A model generated the notes under the pieces. The model saw only the letters and a list, made by a program, of their open reading frames with translations, was not told the DNA's origin and searched no databases. 45,931 nucleotides of DNA from Planctomycetota bacterium (lineage in GTDB: Bacteria > Planctomycetota > Planctomycetia > Gemmatales > Gemmataceae): positions 800-46,730 of the forward strand of contig JAPLNF010000330.1 of NCBI GenBank assembly GCA_026692965.1. The letters run 5' to 3'. A program made the position numbers and the translations under genes. This document shows positions 18,082 to 26,669 of the stretch, one piece after another (the first letter of the stretch is position 1; each line of letters opens with the position of its first letter).

Positions 18082-20307
18082 TTAATTCCCGATATTAATT
18101 CTGGTTCCTTGCTCAAAAGATTCGAAAGTAATTTCAGGAAAAATCTCAGTTACCTTATGGGAATCTAACGGGCTTAAGTCGTTTCTATTAGGGACTTTAC
18201 CTTCAATTGCAAGCGCATATACCCCTTCAATTGGGGAATCCAATTCAATTAGGTGTTCGAAAATAGCAAAGGTCTTGCTTCGAAAAATGCAAAAAGGATC
18301 ATTTCCAGTTTCTTTAACTACAGAAAATTGATCTCCAAGATTACGACCAGATAAAGGCTTCTCATTTAAAAGCAATAAAATATTTAGCTTAGCTTTAGCC
18401 TTCGGGGCGGTTTCGCCCTCAACTGTAGCGGTAGACCACTCAACCCCTTCCCGCCAACGAACCCGGACTCTGATCTTTTTCCCTTGTGGAATTTTATCTA
18501 GTATTTTTCCATCTTTTTCAAATTGAATAACAATTCTTTCATCACGCCATCTGTCATTTGATTTACTATTTCGAAATTCCATCATTCCATTGTGGTTAGA
18601 ATCTGAAAAAGGACTACGCCATGAAACTCGTTCGAATAAAGCATCGGGCATAAGCCAAGTTGCGGTTTTAAATTTTGAATCATCTGAAAACAAAGAAAGG
18701 GCCAAATTCTGATATGCAGGAAGTTGGGATGAAACATTTTCTAGAACAACAAACAATTTGTGTGATTTGAAATCCATCAATTGTTCTCGGAGTTTCAGAA
18801 TACGATTGATTTTTTCATGAAGTTCAAAGTTATCCTTATCCCATTTAGCTTTATTTTCTTTATAAACTTCCCTTCGTTTTACAATTTCAGGTTCTTCGCC
18901 AAATTGATCAATTAAATAAGTTCTTTCAGATTGAAGGTATTGGTTAAGTCCCTGAAGAAATCTTTTAGAAACATCAGTTTCAGAATAACGACTTAACAAA
19001 GCATAAGAAGCTTTTAAATCACGGTTAGCAAACCCAGCAACCTCATCCAACATAGTTGGAATTGCAGGATCAATTCTTACTAGCACGATTTTGGTACCAG
19101 GATATATCTTGGCAATTTCAAGAGCTTTTTTTGTATGAAACCCAATGTTTTCTTCGTTTTTCGAGTAGGGCATTTCTTCCATTGCGAAATCTCTCGTTCG
19201 CGTAAGATCAACTAATTCTGCATGTGTTTGAATTTCGCCAAAAGCTTTTTCCCACCCTAAAAATTCAGTCCCAACAATGGCAATGGAGGCTGGCGCTCCA
19301 ACCCCACGCAAATTACGCGCTGGTTGAGATGCCCCTTCATTAGAAAAAATATTCAACAGATTATTCTGCTTGATTGAGTAATTTGTTTTAATTTGAGTTT
19401 CAGCAGTAGTGACAAACATAACCGACGGAAGTGCTGCAAGATTTTTGATGGATGCAGGAGTTGCAAGGATTTCAAATAAAGCACCATTAGCACCTTCAAC
19501 AATAGCGTCATTCAGATTAGAAAATAGTTCATTAATTTCATTTTGGCCGGGAGGTTGATGATTTAAAATCAAAAGCCATTTTTCAAGTTTCGGTTCAGTA
19601 GCTTCAAGTTTTTTTCTAGCAGCAGGGCTCATTTTTCGCAACGAATTTTCTTTGATGTCTTCAATCACTCTTGCCTTTACCAATGGCCAATCAGGATGCA
19701 CCTTGATAACGCGGGGGAAAGCAAAAGGAGTTACAGAAACACCTGCGGTTTTTAATGCTTCTGGAAATATTTTGGTATCTATAACGGGCAAAGATTTCCC
19801 GATAAGATTGCCTGTAATTCGTGTAAACAGTTCTGGGTTGTAAGAAACAGCATCAATAAAACCAACTTTAAATAGGCTGATTTTAAGATCATCCCAAAAC
19901 TCAAGTTGTTTCTTCGCTTGCATATATTGAGGGAACTCAATTTCAATTCGAACAGGCTCTTCGGATTTATAAGGATCTTCACTTCCAACCGGCCAACTTG
20001 TTACAGAATAAATCCACCGCGGATTGATACACTTGCTTTCCTTTCCTATTGGTGCAGTTCCATCAAACGAACTGATAGTTTCATCTTGTAATTTTTCAAA
20101 TAGATTTTCATCAGTAGAAGTGAAGCCTGTTGCTTTAAGAAATTTAAGCAACTCATCGACTTGCCTTAGTCTTTCAACACCATAAACTTGAATTCTAAAT
20201 TTGACCCTAACATTAACTTTATCTAACGAAACGGGCGTATCTTGCCCCATCAACGAAATTGGCAAAACAAGTAGAATCAGAAGAAAGCTTATTAATTTCT
20301 TATTCAT
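18082..20307 (-). CDS. secreted protein with subtilase-like fold, apparently non-catalytic
   Basis: The 741-residue product has a clear signal peptide (MNKKLISFLLILLVLPISLMG) and no obvious close family. Remote similarity to S8 peptidases is visible. ASIAIVGTEFLGW (341-352) matches the strand carrying the catalytic Asp, but Gly346 stands where Asp is expected. His391 followed by ALEIAKIYPGTKIVLVRI matches the catalytic-His helix and next strand. VSWRSPFSDSNHNGMMEF (561-578) with RVRVRWREG (613-621) resembles the strand segment W-x-G-x-F-x-D-x-D-G-D-G seen in bacterial and archaeal subtilase-like proteins. No GTSxAxP serine motif is found. It is therefore probably an exported pseudo-enzyme or binding protein. 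The assignment is mine from motif order and is not certain. It stands alone, divergent from the SDR gene. Confidence 0.65.
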   Translation of the reverse strand: MNKKLISFLLILLVLPISLMGQDTPVSLDKVNVRVKFRIQVYGVERLRQVDELLKFLKATGFTSTDENLFEKLQDETISSFDGTAPIGKESKCINPRWIYSVTSWPVGSEDPYKSEEPVRIEIEFPQYMQAKKQLEFWDDLKISLFKVGFIDAVSYNPELFTRITGNLIGKSLPVIDTKIFPEALKTAGVSVTPFAFPRVIKVHPDWPLVKARVIEDIKENSLRKMSPAARKKLEATEPKLEKWLLILNHQPPGQNEINELFSNLNDAIVEGANGALFEILATPASIKNLAALPSVMFVTTAETQIKTNYSIKQNNLLNIFSNEGASQPARNLRGVGAPASIAIVGTEFLGWEKAFGEIQTHAELVDLTRTRDFAMEEMPYSKNEENIGFHTKKALEIAKIYPGTKIVLVRIDPAIPTMLDEVAGFANRDLKASYALLSRYSETDVSKRFLQGLNQYLQSERTYLIDQFGEEPEIVKRREVYKENKAKWDKDNFELHEKINRILKLREQLMDFKSHKLFVVLENVSSQLPAYQNLALSLFSDDSKFKTATWLMPDALFERVSWRSPFSDSNHNGMMEFRNSKSNDRWRDERIVIQFEKDGKILDKIPQGKKIRVRVRWREGVEWSTATVEGETAPKAKAKLNILLLLNEKPLSGRNLGDQFSVVKETGNDPFCIFRSKTFAIFEHLIELDSPIEGVYALAIEGKVPNRNDLSPLDSHKVTEIFPEITFESFEQGTRINIGN

Positions 20308-20424
20308 CTTAACTTCTCGTTATCAATACAGAACAAACCAAGCTATTATGACATGTTATTTTTAAGTAGAGCTGTCTTAATTTTAGTAATCACAAAGTAA
20401 TTTAATATTTAAAAAGGAAATACC

Positions 20425-21219
20425 ATGAAATTCGGTCTGGGACAAAAAGTTATCATCACCGGTGCTTCAACAGGCATCGGAAAAGCAATAGCTCTAGAAT
20501 TAGCTAAAGCCGGAGCACAGGTGGGACTTATTGCAAGAAGAGAAGAACTACTTTCAGAACTTGCAAATGAAATACAAACCCTTGGTGGGAAAGCTTTTTA
20601 CAGGGTTGCAGACATATCAGAACGAAAAGAAACGTTAATTGGGATTTCGGAATTAATAAACTGCATGGGCGGAATAGACATACTAATTGCCAACGCTGGG
20701 GTTGGGGCCCCAACAACTATCCAACCCTTTAATGTTGAAACTCAAGAAAAAATGATCAAGGTTAATTTGCTAGGTGTTATTTATTGTATTGAGGCTGTTT
20801 TACAAACCATGCTTGATTCAGGAAAAGGACATATTGTTGCGATTTCAAGCCTAGCAGGGTTTAAAGGGTTACCAGGCGAATCTGGTTACACCGCATCGAA
20901 AGCAGGATTGAATACATTCATGGAAGGAATGCGAATACAATTGCGCCCGAAAAACATTTTTGTAAGCACTATTTGCCCAGGATTTATAAAAACACCCATG
21001 ACAGAAGTTAATGATGAAAAGGACATGCCATGGCTGATGGATGCAGAAACCGCAGCAAAGATAATAATTAAAGCAATTCAACGAAAAGCAAAAGTTCTTA
21101 GATTTCCATGGCAAACTTCGCTGCTTATGCGAATTGTAGGTTTCCTTCCAGACTGGTTGATCGAGCGTGTCATGAAAAAGTACAACGAAAACCCGCCCAT
21201 GCCTAAAGCCCCACTATAA
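20425..21219 (+). CDS. short-chain dehydrogenase/reductase (SDR)
   Basis: The 264-residue product is a classical SDR, an NAD(P)-dependent oxidoreductase. It has the nucleotide-binding TGASTGIG (12-19), NAG (90-92), Asn114, catalytic Ser141/142 in ISSLAG, and Tyr155 and Lys159 in YTASK. ARR at residues 37-39 after the second strand suggests a preference for NADP. The C-terminal segment (TSLLMRIVGFLPDWLIERVMKKY) is hydrophobic and amphipathic, as in SDRs that associate with membranes and act on lipid or acyl substrates. The ribosome binding site AAGGA lies six bases before the ATG. The gene is a single plus-strand gene between minus-strand genes: divergent from the secreted protein and convergent with the M20 peptidase, 11 bases away. 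The substrate is unknown. Confidence 0.92.
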   Translation: MKFGLGQKVIITGASTGIGKAIALELAKAGAQVGLIARREELLSELANEIQTLGGKAFYRVADISERKETLIGISELINCMGGIDILIANAGVGAPTTIQPFNVETQEKMIKVNLLGVIYCIEAVLQTMLDSGKGHIVAISSLAGFKGLPGESGYTASKAGLNTFMEGMRIQLRPKNIFVSTICPGFIKTPMTEVNDEKDMPWLMDAETAAKIIIKAIQRKAKVLRFPWQTSLLMRIVGFLPDWLIERVMKKYNENPPMPKAPL

Positions 21220-21230
21220 AAATTCCGCCT

Positions 21231-22637
21231 TTATTTAGGAGATCGAGATGCGATTTCACCAAACAAATGAGCCATCGACTTTATCAATTTTATCCAGTCT
21301 CCTTCATGCAAACTTTCGTTAGGGGCATGAGCGTTACTATCTGGGTCTTCAATACCTAGCAATAGAGCAGGGGCCCCACCAAGCAATTCAACTAATGGTC
21401 GGACAAACCCAATTGTTCCGCCACACCCTATTCCTACAGGTTTCGCTTTAAAGCCTTTTTCAAGGGCAGCAATTGCAGCTTCAAAAGCAGGCCCTTTAGG
21501 GTCGGTCATCCACCAATCAACAGAACTACCATGCGCAGTAACCTTAACCTCTACGCCCCAAGGAGCATCGGCAGAAAGAGCTTTGCGCAATAATTCTTCA
21601 ACATGCTTTGGATCCTGATCTGGAACAATCCTACAGCTTACGAGAGCTGAAGCAGTAGGGAGAACTTGATTAGATGCACCTTTAATATTGCTAGCTTCAA
21701 TAGCTATTACAGTAACTGCGGGGTGGCGCCAAGTTTGTTCATAAATGCTTTTCCCTTTTTGCAAAGCAAACTTAACATGATCGGGAACACCCAAAGATTT
21801 TCTTAAGGCATCTGAATCCACAGGCAAAGATTCAATCACTTTTCTTTCTGAATCAGTCAAAGGTTTGACAGAGTCATTAAAGCCTGGAATTGGAATAGGC
21901 CCATCTTCCCAGCAAAGCCTTGATAAAACCTTGGTGAGTGCAAGTGCGGAATCAGCAAATGCTCCGCCTGCCATTCCAGAATGCACAGGAATCAATGCGC
22001 TTTTAACTTCTACAAGCAAAGTTACAATGCCACGAAGAGAATAAGTGATCGATGGTAAACCGACTCTGATATTTTCGGTATCACAAACAACGATAATATC
22101 TGCCTGGATACGGCTACGGTTTTCACTGAAGAATTTGACAAGGTTTTTGGAGCCAACCTCTTCTTCTCCCTCAACAAGCATTTTTATATTTACAGGAAGT
22201 TTACCAGCAGTTTTAAGCCAAGAAGCAATAGCTGCGAGCTGAGCAACCGAAGCACCCTTATCATCAGCAGCGCCCCGGCCAAAAAGCCGACCTTCTCTTG
22301 CAGTTAATTCCCATGGCGGGCTAAGCCAAAGATGTTCATAATTGATGGGTTGTACATCATGATGTGAATAAAGGAATAGAGTAGGTTGATTTGGAGCCCC
22401 CAACCATTCCCCATAAGCAAAAGGATTGGAATCCCCTGTTCTAAGAATTTCAACATTGTTAAGGCCAGCTTTTTTCATTTGCTGGCAAACAGCTTCGGCA
22501 GAAAGTTCAATTTCTTTTTGATGCTCACCATCAGTACTAATACTAGGAATCTTGACCAAATCCCTTAAATCAGAAATAAGGCTAGCATGATTATTATCGA
22601 TCCATAATTCAGCATTTTTCAACTCATTTTCAAACAT
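21231..22637 (-). CDS. M20 family metallo-dipeptidase
   Basis: The 468-residue product is a zinc-dependent M20 peptidase of the dipeptidase/carnosinase-like branch. Metal and catalytic residues are in order: SHHDVQP (His and Asp, 91-97), GRGAADDKG (120-128, bridging Asp), EGEEEVG (156-162, general base Glu and metal Glu), CDTEN (third metal residue) and the C-terminal SNAHAPNE (metal His). The dimerisation (lid) domain lies between. No signal peptide is present, so it should be cytoplasmic and hydrolyse small peptides or related amides. dgkA is 15 bases upstream on the same strand and the two may be co-transcribed, though no functional link is evident. The length is normal for the family. Confidence 0.93.
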   Translation of the reverse strand: MFENELKNAELWIDNNHASLISDLRDLVKIPSISTDGEHQKEIELSAEAVCQQMKKAGLNNVEILRTGDSNPFAYGEWLGAPNQPTLFLYSHHDVQPINYEHLWLSPPWELTAREGRLFGRGAADDKGASVAQLAAIASWLKTAGKLPVNIKMLVEGEEEVGSKNLVKFFSENRSRIQADIIVVCDTENIRVGLPSITYSLRGIVTLLVEVKSALIPVHSGMAGGAFADSALALTKVLSRLCWEDGPIPIPGFNDSVKPLTDSERKVIESLPVDSDALRKSLGVPDHVKFALQKGKSIYEQTWRHPAVTVIAIEASNIKGASNQVLPTASALVSCRIVPDQDPKHVEELLRKALSADAPWGVEVKVTAHGSSVDWWMTDPKGPAFEAAIAALEKGFKAKPVGIGCGGTIGFVRPLVELLGGAPALLLGIEDPDSNAHAPNESLHEGDWIKLIKSMAHLFGEIASRSPK

Positions 22638-22652
22638 CTTAAATTCCTGTAG

Positions 22653-23042
22653 TTAAAGTCCAAGCATTGCGAGGATCTTTGGAATAAAAACCATACACCC
22701 AATAATAGAGGTAAAAACACTAGCAAGCAAAACGGCTCCTGCCGCAATATCTAAAACCTGAAAATTGTTTGCACGGATGTCTTCAGGCAATATTGCATAA
22801 AGCATCTCAATCGAACTATTCAAAAGTTCTACCACCAGTACAAAACCAATGCAACCAACCAGCAACGACCACTCAACCAAATCGCATCTTAATACAACGG
22901 CAAAAGCTACAACCATGGATGCAAAAAAGAAATGAACAAAGAAACTGGAATGGCCTCGCATTCCGAGTTTCATGCCCTTAAAAGCGCAATGAAATTTATC
23001 TTTCCAAGGCCTACTCAAGTTTTTTCGTTCATCAGCATGCAC
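22653..23042 (-). CDS. dgkA: diacylglycerol kinase, DgkA-like
   Basis: This is a small integral membrane kinase of the DgkA family, which phosphorylates diacylglycerol or undecaprenol to recycle lipid carriers. From GTG at 23042 the product has 129 residues, the normal size. It shows a cytoplasmic N-terminus (PWKDKFHCAFKGMK), three hydrophobic helices, and the active-site segment ELLNSSIE followed by LDIAAGAVLLAS, matching the family pattern E-LLNTAIE...KD-xxAAVLL. The Asp usually paired with an Arg/Lys in VD near the motif is less clear here. A TTG at 23108 would extend the protein by 22 residues, and no ATG exists in the region. It lies between lptD and the M20 gene on the same strand and is probably part of the envelope gene set. 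Confidence 0.85.
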   Translation of the reverse strand: MHADERKNLSRPWKDKFHCAFKGMKLGMRGHSSFFVHFFFASMVVAFAVVLRCDLVEWSLLVGCIGFVLVVELLNSSIEMLYAILPEDIRANNFQVLDIAAGAVLLASVFTSIIGCMVFIPKILAMLGL

Positions 23043-23147
23043 AAGTAAATTATCCCATAATTCTTTGCGTGAAATATAACTTCCACTAACAAATAGATTA
23101 ATTAACAAATAGTAACAGATGATTCACGAAAAAGAAATGACTGCAAT

Positions 23148-26100
23148 TTACCGAGCAAGAATACTACCATTATTACTAAAATTACTTGATGGACCAACAT
23201 AGCGCCCGCCACCTGAAGCAATAGTAGGAAGAATTTCAAAAGTAAAACCAAAATTATCCTGCATTGCGTTATAGGTAAACCCAAGGCTAACCTGAAGATC
23301 GGTACCAACTCTGGTAAGCACAAGGGAATTGCTCACACTCTGAAAAGTAGCAAAATCATAAGTACTACTTGCAGTAACAGCATACTTGGGGCTAAAAATG
23401 TAAGTTGCAGCACCACTTAGCGCCTTACTTTCCACTGGTTCAATACTTCTATAACCAAGATAAAAATTAGTGCGGTCTGATCGGTTTAAATAACCACCTA
23501 GAGTAAATACCCTTGCACCGTTATCCATTGGGTCAATCCATCCGGTGCTTGTAAAGCTAGTACGGTCACCAATATTCCAAAGATAATCGTATTGAAGAAA
23601 AGCAAGATAGTTGCCGAAATTGTCTGTATTCTTTTCAGGGAAGAACGAGCCGGAAAGATCAAGTACCATCCAATCCACAACATGCTGACTACCAGGAAAA
23701 CCACGTTTCGTCTGCAAGCGCTGCCTGATATCTCCCTGAATAACCTGAATCTGGTTAAGCGTATCAATGCGCGTATCTATATTTCTACGAATCGCATAAA
23801 TCTGAGGATCAAAATAAGGATTGTTAGTCGTAAGAAGATTACTGTTAAACGCATTAGGATAGATCGTTGGCTGATTGCGAATATCACGCAATGCTTGATC
23901 AGAAGCGTCATCATTTAATCGATCAAGTTGTGCAAAATTCGAATATTGAGCGGAAGAAGAAGCATTAAAGTATTTGATACTATTTACAACTTTATGATTA
24001 ATTCCATTAACATTAAACAGATCAGATTTAAATTCTGGATATGCTGCAGTAAAAGGCAAGCTGGCACGGATACCACCACCACCCCAAGCCCTGCCTAAGG
24101 TATCCCCTGAAAGATCGTTAGTATAAAGCGCAAGATCACCCTTGATGTATGGGCTTATTTTCAAGCCACCCAAATTAAATGGTGCGCTTAATTCCTCACT
24201 AACATTAAATCTACCTGTACTATTTTCAACATCTGTTAGAGGACTAACAACGGGTGTACCATCATTGGTAATCAACAAATTGCCGTAAGCAGCTCCGCCC
24301 CAAGTACTGGAAGTGAAAATATCAAATAAAGGTTGACCCAAAATAAATCCATCAAGCCGGGGCAACCAATTCGTTTCATTTATCCAAGGGCGTGTTCTGA
24401 CTTCACCCATAACATACCAACCCATGTTCTGATCTGTCTGCCTAAGATAAGCCCAAGTATCTTGATTTATCCCGTTATCCCATTCAGGTTTAAAAAACTG
24501 TTCAATGTAGTTACGGTCGCTTATCCCAGCAGCCTGTCCAAGAAAAGTAAATCCGTTTGACATGTCAGCAATACCCTGACGCCAAAGAATTCTTCCTCGA
24601 TACTCAGGATGCGGTTCACCAACTGTACGGCCACCACCAAGATTATCAGCTCCGTTGTCAATGATGCCATAAACCTTTGCGAGGCCGTTGACTTTACCTG
24701 GAATGCCAAAAAAATCTGGTGCCAGATAATCAAAATCCGAACCTAAACCAGGTCCACGCTTGGTCAAATAATCGATATCGAAACGCCATCTTGTATTTTC
24801 GTAAGGCTGAATACCCAAAAGGTCAAACGCATTGAGTGTAAGGCCGAACTGACCACCAAAAATGTTGTTAAAACCTAAATTAACCCCTTCAATCGGGCCT
24901 AAAGGATCACGGCCATCCCCTTGAAGGTATGGCAGATAAAAGATCGGGAAGTTTTCTAACTCAACAAACATATTTTTGGCACGAACATAACTTTCTTTCT
25001 GATCAAGCTCCTGCTCCGTATTCCTATCAACAAATCGTTTACCAAAGATAGAAAATTTAGGGATTGTTCGTTCCTCGATCGTAGCCTCTGCAACATAAAT
25101 CTTTAAACCTGGATCTGCAGGCATCTTGCTTGAAAAAACTTCTGCTTTAACAACTTTGTATTGATTGGCTGCAAGTTGTTGTATTTCCTTAGCCCGTACA
25201 AATAATGGATCTGAAAGTTTTGGTTGATAAAATTCTAACTCGCCATTCAACGCAACAGCAGTATTACGACCAATATCGTAGTAAACTTCGTCAGCACGTA
25301 TAATCCGAACTTCGCCCGTATCAGGTCCTTTTTTATTCCCTGGCTTTGCAGGATCTTGCTGTCTAACTTCAACATGGCCGGATAAATACAGCTCTAATTC
25401 CTTACCCGATTGATTAGTTTGCTTCTTAAGATTTCCGATAATCTCTTGTGGATTTGCACCTTTAGTCCAAATAACTAAACGATCTGCTTCAATATCAACC
25501 AAGCCAATACCTGTAACATCCTTGACATTCATGATAACACCACCAGAAACAATTACCGCTTGCTCACCATTTCCCAAAGGCTCCATCCTGATATTGAACC
25601 CAGATGAACCACGCGGAGAAACGCTGTACTGACGGGCAGGTGTATCAATACCCGATGCTGTAATTGGTAAAGTAATGCCACCCGGAATTCCAATAGGGGG
25701 AGTAACTGGAACTGTGCCTGGTAGTGGGTTCTGCAAAACCGGGGCAGGATTAGCAGGAACAACTCCTGGATTATTCTGATAAGAAGTTGTGACTAGTGCC
25801 GGGGCAACAGGCACAACAACCGGCAAAGCAATCTCGGGAACATTTTCCGGAGGAATCTGAGATACCGGCTTGGGCTTTTCTTCATTAGGCTTGGCTGGAG
25901 GAATCACTTTCTCAGGGATAATCTTTTGTGATTTTTGCTGCTCAGCAACAGCTTTAGCTTTACCTTCCTGAGCTGCTTTAAAAAGCGGATCTACAGAACA
26001 ATCTTTTTGCTCAACTTTACTTTTAACTGCATTAAAACGAAACTCTCCTCGAGTCGCCAAATCAATAAAAGCAGTTTTAGCATTTCGCACCTCTACGGAA

Positions 26101-26489
26101 CTATCTATTTTGACATTCCCATCCAGATACATGCCAAGTTCCCAAATCCCACGCATTTTGTAAGATTCGATATCAGCCACAATCAATGCTTGATCCCCTC
26201 GGATTTGCAAAACACTTTGCTCGAGGAAGACATGACCTTTTAACAACAAATAATACTTAGATTTATCCGACCAAGAAGAAATAGAATCGGCATCGACTCG
26301 AATAGGCTTTGAATCACCTGGGATTTTGCGTTGAAAAGACGCGAAAGGTTCAATTTGAGCAGAGGTCTTACCTTGAGCTGTTTTTTTATCAGGTGTAATA
26401 ACCTGAAACGCCTGCAACTGCCCAAAGCAGTAAAAAGCAGCAAGCAAAAAAGCAGAAAACAGCAAGTAAGGCTTTTTTCGCAACAACAC
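23148..26489 (-). CDS. lptD: LPS-assembly outer-membrane protein LptD, with LptA-like N-terminal domains
   Basis: LptD forms the outer-membrane barrel that places LPS in the outer leaflet. The start is GTG at 26489, with GGAGG nine bases upstream. The 1113-residue protein has a signal peptide (1-28), a first OstA/LptA-like beta region (about 60-160), a Pro/Val-rich low-complexity linker (about 185-290) and a second OstA-like region (about 300-480). A long C-terminal barrel begins near FPIFYLPYLQGDGRDP, a stretch typical of LptD, and ends in alternating aromatic strands. It is longer than the proteobacterial protein (about 780 residues) owing to the linker and second beta-jellyroll region. A strong terminator stands between the RNase E gene and this one, so lptD has its own transcript. 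Confidence 0.9.
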   Translation of the reverse strand: MLLRKKPYLLFSAFLLAAFYCFGQLQAFQVITPDKKTAQGKTSAQIEPFASFQRKIPGDSKPIRVDADSISSWSDKSKYYLLLKGHVFLEQSVLQIRGDQALIVADIESYKMRGIWELGMYLDGNVKIDSSVEVRNAKTAFIDLATRGEFRFNAVKSKVEQKDCSVDPLFKAAQEGKAKAVAEQQKSQKIIPEKVIPPAKPNEEKPKPVSQIPPENVPEIALPVVVPVAPALVTTSYQNNPGVVPANPAPVLQNPLPGTVPVTPPIGIPGGITLPITASGIDTPARQYSVSPRGSSGFNIRMEPLGNGEQAVIVSGGVIMNVKDVTGIGLVDIEADRLVIWTKGANPQEIIGNLKKQTNQSGKELELYLSGHVEVRQQDPAKPGNKKGPDTGEVRIIRADEVYYDIGRNTAVALNGELEFYQPKLSDPLFVRAKEIQQLAANQYKVVKAEVFSSKMPADPGLKIYVAEATIEERTIPKFSIFGKRFVDRNTEQELDQKESYVRAKNMFVELENFPIFYLPYLQGDGRDPLGPIEGVNLGFNNIFGGQFGLTLNAFDLLGIQPYENTRWRFDIDYLTKRGPGLGSDFDYLAPDFFGIPGKVNGLAKVYGIIDNGADNLGGGRTVGEPHPEYRGRILWRQGIADMSNGFTFLGQAAGISDRNYIEQFFKPEWDNGINQDTWAYLRQTDQNMGWYVMGEVRTRPWINETNWLPRLDGFILGQPLFDIFTSSTWGGAAYGNLLITNDGTPVVSPLTDVENSTGRFNVSEELSAPFNLGGLKISPYIKGDLALYTNDLSGDTLGRAWGGGGIRASLPFTAAYPEFKSDLFNVNGINHKVVNSIKYFNASSSAQYSNFAQLDRLNDDASDQALRDIRNQPTIYPNAFNSNLLTTNNPYFDPQIYAIRRNIDTRIDTLNQIQVIQGDIRQRLQTKRGFPGSQHVVDWMVLDLSGSFFPEKNTDNFGNYLAFLQYDYLWNIGDRTSFTSTGWIDPMDNGARVFTLGGYLNRSDRTNFYLGYRSIEPVESKALSGAATYIFSPKYAVTASSTYDFATFQSVSNSLVLTRVGTDLQVSLGFTYNAMQDNFGFTFEILPTIASGGGRYVGPSSNFSNNGSILAR

Positions 26490-26603
26490 TTAAATCAGCC
26501 TCCCCCGAGATATCGCAAACGCAAGGCAATCCGAATTTACCGAAAAAATACTCTGCGTGGGGGGCGTAATAACTTGGAAAAGAAAAGATGGCAAGCTCAA
26601 AAG

Positions 26604-26642
26604 TAAAAGAAAAAAGCTAGGGGCGAGAAACTCACCCCTAGC
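26604..26642 (-). terminator. strong Rho-independent terminator after the RNase E/G gene
   Basis: On the minus strand a near-perfect hairpin (26616-26642) has a 12-pair stem made of GCTAGGGG, one U-G pair and GAG, with a three-base TTT loop. Six T residues (plus-strand A run 26610-26615), then C and TTTT follow. It begins 28 bases after the RNase E/G stop and precedes the lptD start by more than 110 bases. Confidence 0.9.
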
Positions 26643-26669
26643 CATTTAACCTATTGTACCATAACTAAA

